The notes below the pieces were generated by a model. The model worked only from the letters and a program-made list of their open reading frames with translations, made no database searches and was not told the DNA's origin. DNA of 64,000 nucleotides from Saprospiraceae bacterium. Lineage in GTDB: Bacteria > Bacteroidota > Bacteroidia > Chitinophagales > Saprospiraceae. Positions 36,192-45,800 of the stretch are shown here, one piece after another. A program made the translations under genes and the position numbers. The DNA lies in the NCBI GenBank assembly GCA_021738725.1, contig JAIPBE010000016.1:1-64000 (forward strand). Reading direction: 5' to 3'. Positions within the stretch are counted from its first letter, which is position 1, and each line of letters begins with the position of its first letter.

Positions 36192-37277
36192 TCAGATCGG
36201 AAGGCCATAGGACTCCAGATACGTTTTCAGAATGCGGGGGAGTGCCTGCGCACTGAAGTCTCCCTTACGTACAGATACCCAATCGGCAGGAACCTTTGTT
36301 TTTGCTGGTAGATGCACGGGTAAAAAATAGCCATGGATTCGTTGGTGACTGAGGAGTTGTTTCAGTTCGGGTGCATGGGGAAAACGAATGGAAAGATCCA
36401 ATCCCGTCCAGGCCTGTAATTGATTCCGGAGTTGCAGGGGCCGCTTTTTTTCCGGGATGGCCGTAACTTCTAAGGCGGGAAAGGTGAACAATTGTGGCCA
36501 GATATCCTGATGACCGCGTTGCATCAACCAGACTGTCTCCTCCTTATGGAATATGTAGAATACAAAGTAGCGATCGGCAACCGGTTGTTTTTTTCGTTTG
36601 ATCGGCAGGGAGGAAACTGCATCCGTTAAAAAGGCCACACAGTCAGATGCAAAAGGACAGGTTGGACAGTCCGGGTTGCCAGGGATGCATTGGATGGCGC
36701 CAAAATCCATGATGGCCTGGTTATAAGTGGCAGCATTTGCGGTTCCCATCAACTCATTTGCCAGGTACTGTATTTGCTGTCGGATGGCGGGTTGATCCAC
36801 GGGATCTTGCAGGCCCATCAGTCGGGAAATAACCCGGAGTACATTGCCATCCACGACGGCATGGTGCCGCCCGAAGGCGAAGCTGGCAACGGCTGCCGCT
36901 GTATACGGACCGATCCCTGGCAAGGCCAGCAGTCCTTCGTAGGTGTCCGGAAATTGCCCTTTGAGCTCTGTATGAACAATCTGCGCAGTTTTGTGAAGAT
37001 TGAGTGCCCGGTTGTAGTAGCCAAGACCCTCCCACATCTTCAGGACAACATCTATCGGGGCATCACTGAGATCCTGAACGGTGGGAAAAGCCTTCAGGAA
37101 CCGATGATAATAACCGACCACAGTATCGGCCCGTGTTTGTTGTAACAGTATTTCGGAGAGCCAGATCCGATAGGGATCACGTTCCCGGCGCCAGGGCAAT
37201 GGACGATCGACCTGCTTTGACCAGGTGATCAGCCGATTGTTGAATCGTTGAGGCAAGACATTCTCCAAAGCATCCAT
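36192..37277 (-). CDS. mutY: A/G-specific adenine glycosylase MutY
   Basis: 361 residues from MDALENVLPQRF. Catalytic Glu42 (SEILLQQTRAD), helix-hairpin-helix LPGIGPYTAAA (119-129), Asp143 (VVDGNVLRV), and a [4Fe-4S] cluster C197-X6-C204-X2-C207-X5-C213. The C-terminal Nudix-like domain recognises 8-oxoguanine. It removes adenine mispaired with 8-oxo-G. The start follows a terminator at 37291-37320; the ten upstream in-frame residues are less likely. Confidence 0.95.
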   Translation of the reverse strand: MDALENVLPQRFNNRLITWSKQVDRPLPWRRERDPYRIWLSEILLQQTRADTVVGYYHRFLKAFPTVQDLSDAPIDVVLKMWEGLGYYNRALNLHKTAQIVHTELKGQFPDTYEGLLALPGIGPYTAAAVASFAFGRHHAVVDGNVLRVISRLMGLQDPVDQPAIRQQIQYLANELMGTANAATYNQAIMDFGAIQCIPGNPDCPTCPFASDCVAFLTDAVSSLPIKRKKQPVADRYFVFYIFHKEETVWLMQRGHQDIWPQLFTFPALEVTAIPEKKRPLQLRNQLQAWTGLDLSIRFPHAPELKQLLSHQRIHGYFLPVHLPAKTKVPADWVSVRKGDFSAQALPRILKTYLESYGLPI

Positions 37278-37282
37278 GGTAC

Positions 37283-37320
37283 AAAGAAAAAAAAGGTGAC
37301 GATGCAAATCGTCACCTTTT
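37283..37320 (-). terminator. Terminator of the ECF sigma factor gene
   Basis: On the minus strand: aaaaggtgacgat / atcgtcacctttt (13-base arms, loop ttgc) followed by a T-rich tract. It lies between the sigma gene (upstream on minus) and mutY. Confidence 0.85.
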
Positions 37321-37355
37321 ATAGAAAGTGGCTATGAGAGTTCTTGAGATGAGGT

Positions 37356-37904
37356 TTAATCCTGATCGACTTTATGATCACCATACAGTTCTGCTGTTTC
37401 GCTGTATCGAGTGCGAACCATACCCTTCAATGCCTTGCGTGCAAAGAAAATCCGGCTTTTCACGGTGCCTAATGGCAACTCCAATGCATCGGCGATCTCC
37501 TGGTATTTATACCCCTGGTAATGCATGAGGAAAGGGACGCGAATGCTGTCATCCAAGCTATCCAACATGCCATTCAGTTCCTTCATCATGATGTTGGAAC
37601 CAGCATCATTGTGGACCTGGTTGGAGCCACTGTTAATGTAATATTGGTTGTCGGTGGAGTCGAAAAGCGTGTTGGCTTTGACCTTTTTACGGTAGTTGTT
37701 GATGAAGATGTTCTTCATGATCGTAAACAACCAGGCCTTGAAATTTGTCCCGGGGCGAAATTTGTCCCGGTTTGTCAACGCGCGAAAAGCCGTCTCCTGG
37801 AACAAATCCCTGGAATCATCCACGTTTTTCGTCAGATTGTACGCGAAGGCCTGCAAGTAATTGCGCATCTGATTAAACTGTTGATTGAACTCTATGGTCG
37901 ACAT
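37356..37904 (-). CDS. ECF-type RNA polymerase sigma factor
   Basis: 182 residues from MSTIEFNQQFNQMRNYLQ. Region 2 spans DSRDLFQETAFRALTNRDKF to KAWLFTIMKNIFINNYRKK; region 4 ends in the helix-turn-helix YKYQEIADALELPLGTVKSR. No anti-sigma factor gene lies beside it. It resembles the Bacteroidota sigma factor conserved near mutY. The ATG is chosen by the consensus -7 box (TATATTTG) 19 bases upstream; 18 upstream in-frame residues are rejected. Confidence 0.92.
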   Translation of the reverse strand: MSTIEFNQQFNQMRNYLQAFAYNLTKNVDDSRDLFQETAFRALTNRDKFRPGTNFKAWLFTIMKNIFINNYRKKVKANTLFDSTDNQYYINSGSNQVHNDAGSNIMMKELNGMLDSLDDSIRVPFLMHYQGYKYQEIADALELPLGTVKSRIFFARKALKGMVRTRYSETAELYGDHKVDQD

Positions 37905-37923
37905 AACACCTCTTTTGTTGAAC

Positions 37924-37931
37924 CAAATATA
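37924..37931 (-). promoter_or_regulatory. -7 promoter element of the ECF sigma gene
   Basis: Minus strand TATATTTG, an exact TAnnTTTG, 19 bases before the ATG at 37904. Confidence 0.6.
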
Positions 37932-38142
37932 CAAGTCTTTTAAACAAAAAAAAGCCATTAGCTTCGATTATTTAGAAGGATTCTAATATAATTATCATAA
38001 AATGTTGATTATCAATAGTATTAGTGAACCATTAGAAGATGGTTAAGAAAATCTTAATTCATTTATTTTTGAAAGATTGTCGCCCAGGCGCTATTACAGT
38101 GCAGGGTTCGAACGCGAGATAAACATCCGAACAGACAGATCC

Positions 38143-38943
38143 TTACTTGCACAAATTGTTGACACCCAGGATGTAATGTTCTACAACCCCGATTTGAGTA
38201 GCCGTTTGATCACCCAGAAAACCCTGGATATCCTCATCCTTCAACAAAGTAGAGGCCTGGCGGGTGAGGGAGCGCGCGACGGGCATCCATGACCAGTGCC
38301 ATTTTTCTTCTTCATAGCCGTAAGGGCGATCGGTGCCTTTCGGGCTATAGGGTTGACAAAATCCGAATGAAGCAGCATGTTCGACCAGCCAGGTGTAGAC
38401 CTTCAGTCCTTCTCCTTGCTCAAACCAATCGTTCTCCAGATGATTCAGGTCGATATCCGTCCCCCAGTGATGTCGACTCGTACCGGGCATGGAACTGTAC
38501 CGCAAGATCCGTTTGGCTCGCAGGACAGGATCCGATTCAGTTTTGGCCAGATCGATACCTCCTTCCACCAGCGTAGCGCCGGTCCATTTCTTTTCCCAGA
38601 TCAGTTTTTGCCGCTCGAAATTACGCGTAGCGGAAATGATCCGAAGTTGGATTCCGTCCTGTTTGGCCGCAGTAAACATCTCAACGAATGCAGCATATGC
38701 ATCCGCTCGGAGACGTAGTCCGGATTGGTTGGCATGTTCAGGAAGTATGGTCGTAAACGCCGAATGGATGAGCGGGTCAAACTTCCCCGTCACATATGCG
38801 ATAGAGAAACTGTCAGCTGGACTTTCCCGGAAGGCCTCTTCCAAGTTAGCAGATCTACGTTGTTCAGGAGGTGTAGAAGGTGGAGATGTACATCCAGAAA
38901 GGAGAAACAGAAGGGAAAGGGTCAACATTATACAAATCTTCAT
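38143..38943 (-). CDS. D,D-carboxypeptidase-like lipoprotein (M15B/VanY type)
   Basis: 266 residues from MKICIMLTLSLL. Lipobox LSGC with Cys18, then about 60 residues of linker and an M15 peptidase domain. Zinc-site motifs SRHHWGTDIDLN (His and Asp) and EKWHWSW (His) are intact. It should trim peptidoglycan stem peptides in the periplasm. The start is set by the lipoprotein signal; the longer frame overlaps the DUF5682 gene's end. TATCTTTC about 20 bases upstream is a near-consensus -7 box. Confidence 0.88.
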   Translation of the reverse strand: MKICIMLTLSLLFLLSGCTSPPSTPPEQRRSANLEEAFRESPADSFSIAYVTGKFDPLIHSAFTTILPEHANQSGLRLRADAYAAFVEMFTAAKQDGIQLRIISATRNFERQKLIWEKKWTGATLVEGGIDLAKTESDPVLRAKRILRYSSMPGTSRHHWGTDIDLNHLENDWFEQGEGLKVYTWLVEHAASFGFCQPYSPKGTDRPYGYEEEKWHWSWMPVARSLTRQASTLLKDEDIQGFLGDQTATQIGVVEHYILGVNNLCK

Positions 38944-38989
38944 ACCAGGTCTTATCCAAAGGAAAGATACAAAACGGCCCATGCATTGA

Positions 38990-41203
38990 TCAGACTTTCG
39001 AAGGGAATATCCATCGATGAAGGACGGGCAGGACAGTATCTCGGAAAGCGTCCTCCAGGATAAATGGTTCTGATATTCTGGTGGACCCGGCACCCCTTCG
39101 TTGTTTGATCAGAATGGCGATCTGGCGTTTAGATCCCACACTATAGCCAGTAAAGGTTCGACGTAAAATGGGTAGGACGGTCGTGAACGATGCTTCCGGA
39201 ATGGCGGCAACCCATGCATCAATCGCTTGCCACAGATCCGGTTGATGGAGTAATAAAGCCTCTGAACCTGTCAGCAATCCACTGCACCAGGAAGAGGCCT
39301 TCATCATATCCGGTTCTCCTTGTAATTGTTCGCGCAGATGCCGGACGAATTGATCGGATGTCCAAATTCCTTCTTCAAGAAGGAAACGTGCCAGGGCACC
39401 ACCCAGATAGGGATGGATACCATCTGATTCTATAGCATTGACCAGGATCTGAAATATGTTTTTCTTTTCTTCCTGATCCTTCAAAAGCTGCATATCAACA
39501 GTCAATTGACGTATCCGACCAGGCATTTCCATGGCCTGTTCATCACTCAAACCCAACAGAGATGAGGCCAGTCCGACGCGAATACGAATCATCAGGCGAT
39601 CGATCAGGGTGAGAAGTTCCTCCTGAACTGCTGGTTTGCGCTCTCCATACTGAGTGACATAGACCAGAGGGGTCAATGTTTTCATGAGGTCCAGAATATC
39701 CACACTTTCGGCGACCCTGGCCATCAGGATCTGCGCCAGACGGGCCGAGGTATGAGGAAGATCTGCAGACAGACATTCCCGCAACCATTGTGACACCGGG
39801 GCCATGTCCACGGTTTCTTCGGCCCGATGAATCGTATATCTGTGAGCTGCCTCAGGAAGTGTCAATCCCCATAACCCGGCTTCCAGCAAGCGCATACCAA
39901 ACAGCTTCTTCCATTGCAATGTCCATCGTTCTCGGAAGCTGCCCTTTACCCGGTCACCGGCAGATCGAAGTACACCCCAGGGCAGATTCAACAGAATGAG
40001 CCGATGGAGGAGAATACTGGCCAGAGCATTGGTCTTTTTCCGCAGATCCAGATCCAGAAGGACCTTTTCCGGAGTTTCCAAAGCACGTTTTAATCTGGCT
40101 GACCGAACGGTTGTATGAAAATCTTCCTGTAATGGCGTTTGTGGAATGGTATCCGGCACCTTACCCATCCGATCACCGATCAGGTTCTTGTCGCGTATCA
40201 CCTCCAGCCAACTCAAGTCCCCATGGGCCATCGTCGCCAAAGCTGCTTCTTCCAACTCTACGAACCCGGGCTGGTGCATATTTCGCAAGGTAGCCAGTGC
40301 TTCCGCCATTTCAACAGATGCAGGTACTGAAGCTGGTGGAACAGTGTGGTCTTTGCTGCGCAGTAATTGTGCCGTCCGAGTCATCCAATGAATGGTTGTC
40401 CGATCTCGGTGTTCAAACAGGAGGTCATACCACGCCGGACTGAGGACACCTGCGCCGTATCCACTTTGGGTCGCCAGATTGTGATAGGTCCAGGGAACCC
40501 AGGTCGAAGCCGTTGGAAAGGCAGCAACTTGTTGCACCAATGCCTGGTCAGTGACGGCATCAAAATCCTTCAGATTCAATCCGGGTACATGGTAGGCTCC
40601 GCAGACAACGGCGATTCGTTGATATCCCCTGGCCTGATATTCACGCATGGTCCGTCGCATCCAGGCTTCCCGCATCTGCAATTCCGGATCATCTGCATCA
40701 TCCATTTCATTTCGGATCTCCGACATCAAGCCGGCAATGGCTGGAAACAGATCTTCATCTCCATGAACCTGTTCAAAGTAATATTCCCACCAGCGTTCTG
40801 TGTCGGTGTATCCCATGTGCGTCGCCACGATGGCAAACGGGTCTTTTCGTCGTTGACCCGGAATCTGGTCGGGCAACTGATCCTGGATGCCCCAGGGGAG
40901 ATCCATGGCAATGACCGGCACTTTTCGGGAAGTAGCATACCGGGCAGCCAGCCATTCGGGGGAAAACCGGGCAAAGGGTAAATGAGCAGCATTGCCTGGT
41001 CGTTGCGGGGAGTAGATCAACAGAGCCAACGGGGGGACCAGGCCGGGATCACCGATCAGATCAAGTGCAGCCTGTCCATCTGCAGGACACTCGATGAGTA
41101 TGCAGTCGGGTTTCCAATGATGGAGTGCTTCCAACAACCGACGTGCTGATCCGGGGCCGTGATGTCGGATACCAAATATTCGAAGGTCACTGGAGAGATT
41201 CAT
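38990..41203 (-). CDS. DUF5682 family protein
   Basis: 737 residues, soluble, no signal peptide. It starts IFGIRHHGPGSARRLLEALHHWKPDCILIECPADG, the hallmark of DUF5682, with further family segments YQRIAVVCGAYHVPGL and PTASTWVPWTYHNLATQSGYGAGVLSPAWYDLLF. The C-terminal half is helical repeat-like. DUF5682 genes usually sit with a MoxR ATPase, a VWA protein and sometimes a SWIM zinc-finger protein; here only the MoxR gene is present, 87 bases upstream. Proposed as part of MoxR-VWA conflict or chaperone systems; the function is unproven. Confidence 0.88.
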   Translation of the reverse strand: MNLSSDLRIFGIRHHGPGSARRLLEALHHWKPDCILIECPADGQAALDLIGDPGLVPPLALLIYSPQRPGNAAHLPFARFSPEWLAARYATSRKVPVIAMDLPWGIQDQLPDQIPGQRRKDPFAIVATHMGYTDTERWWEYYFEQVHGDEDLFPAIAGLMSEIRNEMDDADDPELQMREAWMRRTMREYQARGYQRIAVVCGAYHVPGLNLKDFDAVTDQALVQQVAAFPTASTWVPWTYHNLATQSGYGAGVLSPAWYDLLFEHRDRTTIHWMTRTAQLLRSKDHTVPPASVPASVEMAEALATLRNMHQPGFVELEEAALATMAHGDLSWLEVIRDKNLIGDRMGKVPDTIPQTPLQEDFHTTVRSARLKRALETPEKVLLDLDLRKKTNALASILLHRLILLNLPWGVLRSAGDRVKGSFRERWTLQWKKLFGMRLLEAGLWGLTLPEAAHRYTIHRAEETVDMAPVSQWLRECLSADLPHTSARLAQILMARVAESVDILDLMKTLTPLVYVTQYGERKPAVQEELLTLIDRLMIRIRVGLASSLLGLSDEQAMEMPGRIRQLTVDMQLLKDQEEKKNIFQILVNAIESDGIHPYLGGALARFLLEEGIWTSDQFVRHLREQLQGEPDMMKASSWCSGLLTGSEALLLHQPDLWQAIDAWVAAIPEASFTTVLPILRRTFTGYSVGSKRQIAILIKQRRGAGSTRISEPFILEDAFRDTVLPVLHRWIFPSKV

Positions 41204-41289
41204 TTGTTGTCAACTCGAAGATGGGTGAATGGGGCCTCATTTTCGGAGGAGAAACCTTGCCATTCGAGGAATACAGTTTGGCATCATTC

Positions 41290-42408
41290 TCAAAACTCCA
41301 GGCGACATGCCTCATAAAGGTCGGCCCATTCTTTTCGTCCTTTCATCACGGTATCCCGGTATTCCTGCCAGATCTCCGTATCCGCAGCGGGGTCCTTGAT
41401 CACCGCCTGTCGTATACCAGGTGCCAGATCATGTGCCGAAAGAGTGCCATCCCCGAAGTAAAGGGACATCGCCAGGCCTTGATTGATGACAGAAATGGCT
41501 TCAGCAGCACTCAGTGTTGCGCTGGGGCGTTTCAACTTTTCCTGTTGATCCTCCGTTCGCCCCTGTCTCAACTCCCGAAACACGGTGACCAGGCGTTCGA
41601 TCTCCCGCACAGGGAGAGGAATTTCCTCTTTCATGGTATGCAGAAAATCGGCTCGGACGCGATCCTGGACAATTTGAACCTCCTCCTTTAAAGAGGAAGG
41701 CATGGGCATGACCACCGTATTGAATCGCCGGCGCAAGGCGGAACTCAGGTCGTTGATGCCCCGGTCCCGATCATTGGCCGTGGCGATCAGGTTGAACCCG
41801 GGCAGTGCCTGCACGCGGGTATTCAGTTCGGGAACAGGCAGGATCTTTTCGGAGAGAATGGTGATCAGACTGTCCTGGACATCAGAGGGAATCCGGGTCA
41901 ACTCTTCCACCCGGATGATGGCACCCTGTTCCATGGCGTGATAAACTGGACTGGGCACCAGGGCTTCCTGGACGGGTCCGTCCTGGAGGAGTCGGGCATA
42001 ATTCCAGGAATAGCGAAGGGATTCTTCTGCCAGTCCGGAGGTGCCCTGGATGAGCCGAGTAGAATTACCGCTGATGGCGGCAGCGAGATGTTCGGCGACC
42101 CATGTCTTCGCCGTGCCCGGCACCCCGAGCAGGAGTAAGGCACGATCGGTAAGCAAGGTGGCAATGGCTGCTTCGATGATACGGGGCTGACCGATATATT
42201 TAGCGCTGATGATTGTGCCATCCGCCAGTGTGCCTCCCATGAGATAGGTACGAACAGCTCCCGGTGACAAGCGCCATTGCGGGGGGCGATAGCCTTTGTC
42301 ACTGGCGACCAGAGCATCCAGTTCATGACGAAAGACATCTTCTGCCGGTGGCCGAAGGACATGGGTAGAAGAAGGATCGAGGACAGCTTTTTTGTTGGCC
42401 ATGGCCAC
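41290..42408 (-). CDS. MoxR family AAA+ ATPase
   Basis: 372 residues. Walker A GVPGTAKT (95-102), Walker B-like GAIIRVEELTRIPSDVQDSL, sensor 1 FNLIATANDRDRGINDLSSALRRRF with the arginine finger. The Walker B uses VEEL rather than IDEI/DEAN, as in the DUF5682-linked subfamily. MoxR ATPases remodel partner proteins together with a VWA protein. Located 87 bases before DUF5682. The start MAMANKKAV could also be the Met at residue 3. Its upstream region carries three GTGATC repeats. Confidence 0.9.
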   Translation of the reverse strand: MAMANKKAVLDPSSTHVLRPPAEDVFRHELDALVASDKGYRPPQWRLSPGAVRTYLMGGTLADGTIISAKYIGQPRIIEAAIATLLTDRALLLLGVPGTAKTWVAEHLAAAISGNSTRLIQGTSGLAEESLRYSWNYARLLQDGPVQEALVPSPVYHAMEQGAIIRVEELTRIPSDVQDSLITILSEKILPVPELNTRVQALPGFNLIATANDRDRGINDLSSALRRRFNTVVMPMPSSLKEEVQIVQDRVRADFLHTMKEEIPLPVREIERLVTVFRELRQGRTEDQQEKLKRPSATLSAAEAISVINQGLAMSLYFGDGTLSAHDLAPGIRQAVIKDPAADTEIWQEYRDTVMKGRKEWADLYEACRLEF

Positions 42409-42428
42409 AATTTACGCCAACTGTTCGA

Positions 42429-42458
42429 GTGATCGGGTGATCATTCATATGTGATCGG
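42429..42458. promoter_or_regulatory. GTGATC direct repeats ahead of moxR
   Basis: GTGATCGG at 42429-42436 and 42451-42458, with GTGATC at 42437-42442 between, all in the same orientation. The two full copies are 22 bases apart, about two helical turns, as expected for an operator. The moxR ATG is 20 bases away. No binding protein is known. Confidence 0.4.
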
Positions 42459-42537
42459 TTCTTGTTGACAGCTGGAACCATTTGCCCGTAAACAACCTTA
42501 TATATATAGACCAGAAGCCGACACCAAAGATCGATCA

Positions 42538-42569
42538 CCCGCTCCGAGCCATCGGATGCGGGTTTTTTT
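42538..42569 (+). terminator. Orphan plus-strand terminator
   Basis: Stem cccgc-tccga with loop gcca and tcgga-t-gcggg (one bulged t), followed by seven T's. No gene on the plus strand precedes it; its 5' arm overlaps a nine-base complement of 42434-42442. Confidence 0.55.
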
Positions 42570-42702
42570 ATGCGGTGCGAGAAGTAGATCGAAATGGGTG
42601 GAAGTTGATTTACTATAAAATTTACCAGAATTCAAAAAACCACTCAGTCACTAAGAGATATGTATCGGTGAAATGCAAATTATACTAGAGAATTTAGGAG
42701 TG

Positions 42703-42815
42703 TTCTGAAATGGAGAGTTGGCCACTAAGAAATCCTGGAAGAGTACTTCATCTTGGAGTCTCTTCGTCTCTATACCTCACAGTTTCCAAGTCCCATCGTC
42801 ACAAAATTCTCACCA
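42703..42815. repeat. Dispersed intergenic repeat, copy B
   Basis: 'ttctgaaatggagag..ggccactaagaaatcctggaagag' followed by 'gtctcttcgtctc', a diverged copy of 19-150. Confidence 0.5.
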
Positions 42816-42825
42816 TTACGAGGAT

Positions 42826-45800
42826 CTATCGGATCAATGTAATATCACCTCGCAAAGCTTCTCGCCTTCCATCGAGGTATTCCACCTCAATGACGTAGGC
42901 ATACACTTCCATCGGGCAGGGCTCCCCCTTGTAAGTACCATCCCATCCCGTTTCGGGGGTATCATTATCGTAGACCAGGGTACCCCAACGACTGTAGACC
43001 TTCATGGTCAATACAGAGATCTCATCCAACGTTCCACCAGGCACATAGATCTGGAAATAGGAATTCGTCTGATCACCGTTTGGAGTGAAGAGATTGGGTA
43101 CATCAATCATATCCGGGATCACATCCACCAGGTAGGTCACTGTCGTTTCAAAACATCCGATCTGATCCTGGATGAGCAGGGTGTATTCCTGGTCCAGATC
43201 ACTGATCAGTTCTGGTTGGGCACAGGTCGTACAACTCAGCCCGGTCGATGGACTCCACAAATAGGTATATCCGGTTTGAGCTGGTCCGGGCAAGGTCACT
43301 GGTACACCTTTGACAACGATGGTATCCCAGGGAGGATAGCTGAATGGTTCAAGAACTACCACGGTTACCTGTCCGGTTGCCATACAGCCGGTCGTATCAG
43401 CGGCGGTTACGGTGTAAGTGGTGGTTACCGTTGGAGTTGCCTGCGTCACGGCAGAATCCGGGTGGATCAGGGTAGACTTTGGCGTCCAGGAGAAGGTAAA
43501 TCCCGGCAGACTATCCAGTACGGCGATGACAGCAGTATCCCCCGGGCAGATCGTATCGCCCAAGAGTTGCTTCAACTCAATTTCGCCAATCACCAGTGGT
43601 TTGGAAATGGTATCCACACATCCAACTGTGTCATTGATCGCCACCAGTTCGATCAGGTAAGTGCCCACACCAGGGGAGGTCGGGATGGGATCAGTTTCAT
43701 CTGAAGCTTCACCCCAGGAGAATGCCCATTGGTACAGTGTTGCATTACTGCTGGTATTCTCAAGGGGAATCAGTGAGCCCGGACAATAGAATCCCGGAGG
43801 AATGGTAAAGTCGGCATTTACGACAACGATGGGGACAGGGTATAGTAATTGGTAGGTACAAAATCCCGTATTGTCTGTCAATACGAGGGTTGCGATCGTG
43901 GCACTATCTGGCGGTAAATAGGTGTAAGTGTGGACAGCCGGATTGCCGCCAAACTGTTGTGTCCCGTCTCCAAAATCCCACAGCCAGTCGCCCACATCGG
44001 TGGTGTCTTTCAATGTAAATGTCAGGGATTCGTGTAGACAAACGAAATCCTTATCAAATTCGAAATCGCCTTCAGGACCGATCAGGGTATACGATTTAGT
44101 GATCGTATCCGCACAACCGGCAGACGTCTGGACGATCAAAGTCGCTGTATATGTTCCTTTTTCAAATGTGGTGGCAGGATCATTGACCACACTATGCTGT
44201 CCATTAGAAAAGGACCAATTGTATGCAAGCGGATACCCTGAATCCGAGGCATCTTGAAAGAAGATATTTTGTGGATAACAAAGAATATCCAGAGTATCGA
44301 CATTGGATGTGAACGCTGCTTGTGGATAACCCTGAACCTGGATCGTCCGGGTAAGACTGTCCGAGCAGCCAGTGGCCACTTCCGTAAAAAAAAGATGAAT
44401 CGTGTAGGCCCCGGGATCTGGATATGTGGTTGTTACCGACTTCCCGTTTCCGCCATTTCCATTTCCATACGTCCAATGATACGTCAGATAGGAGCCATAT
44501 GTCGTAAAATCATTTCCTGTCATGGTCATGTCCTCACCTTCACAGATCAGGCTGCCGGGTTCCAGGTAAATAGAAGAAACCGGTTTGTAGACAAAAACGG
44601 AGTCAATGGTGGTGGCAGGACACCCGAGGGTGGTGTATGCTGTAATATTGATGTATGAATATTTGTCTTTAACTAGTGTCCCGGACGGAATATCGAGTGT
44701 TACATCTGTCCCGTTTGTGGAGATGTTCTCTACGGACCAAACCACCTTATCCAAGTTACCACAAGTGACGACAGCACTAGCGGTACCAGTGATCTGAGCC
44801 GGTAAACATATATTTTCCTCCAGGACATTTCCGGTCACTTCAATTTTCTGAATATTGATGGTCTTGCTGATGGATTGTGTACACCCATTTATGTCCGTCA
44901 CGACAAGGATCACATCTTGTTCGCAAGGTTCATTGAACGCGACGGAATCGATAGGAACACCCCATGTCCGGGGTCGTTGACCATTGGAAAAGAACCAGGT
45001 ATAACCTTGATGACAAGTGCCATTTACATGTACAGAGGCAGAAGCATCCAGAGAAACCGGCTGGCCCAGGCATGCATCGGGGGGCATATTGAAGTCTGCT
45101 TTCAGGTCGCGGATATGGACGATCACAGAATCTCGGTGTGGCTTACATTCGGAGGGTTCGTTCCACGCAGAGAGATAGACCGTGTAATCACCCGTATCTG
45201 GGAATGTAAAAGTGAACGATGGATCAGTGATCAATGTGCCATCCGGAAGTTCCCATTCCAGATGGGTGGCATTCATACTGGAATCAATAAATTGAATGGT
45301 ATGTGGATCCGCGCAATCCATGCGATAATTTGGCCGAGCCCATGCCCCCTGGACCTGAAATAGATCAAGAAGATAGAGTGAATCTCTATCACCATAGATC
45401 GATTCCCAGGAGAGCTTGTAATCCTGCCATCCGGTTTCATGGTTAAACACCCACAAGAGTGAGTCAAAACCAGGCGTACTGTTGGGGCAATGAAAGAGCC
45501 GATCGTGGTCGGTTTCCAATCTGAAATATTCGACCAATGGCCCTGCGATCACGCTAAAAATAAGGGAGTCACCATGACATAATGGTGTTCCGGGGGGAGG
45601 AGGAGGACCAGGATCGCCAGGGATACAAATGCCACCGCCGCCATTAAGGGTGTCTGGCTCACAACCACACACTTTTACTTCGATAGCATAGGAAGAATCC
45701 TGGCATCCTTGTGCATCATCTACGATCAAATAGGGATAATACAAGCCACAGGTATCATAGATGTGGATCGGCGGATCCGGATCCGTGGTTTCCAGGGTCT

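Larger units (their letters stand above)
42409..42825. other. Intergenic region upstream of moxR with structured elements
   Basis: 417 bases. Three GTGATC direct repeats (42429, 42437, 42451), a distant complement (42533-42541), a plus-strand terminator hairpin (42538-42569) with no plus-strand gene before it, and copy B of the 'ccactaagaaatc' repeat (42703-42815). No convincing gene. Confidence 0.5.

Noticed and set aside
40367-40981. Plus-strand frame of 204 codons
   Set aside because: Antisense to DUF5682; no family match.
42482-42688. 68-codon frame crossing the orphan terminator
   Set aside because: Contains the terminator and has no protein-like character.
42718-43704. Plus-strand frame of 328 codons
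   Set aside because: Antisense to the PKD giant; Ser/Gly-rich shadow.
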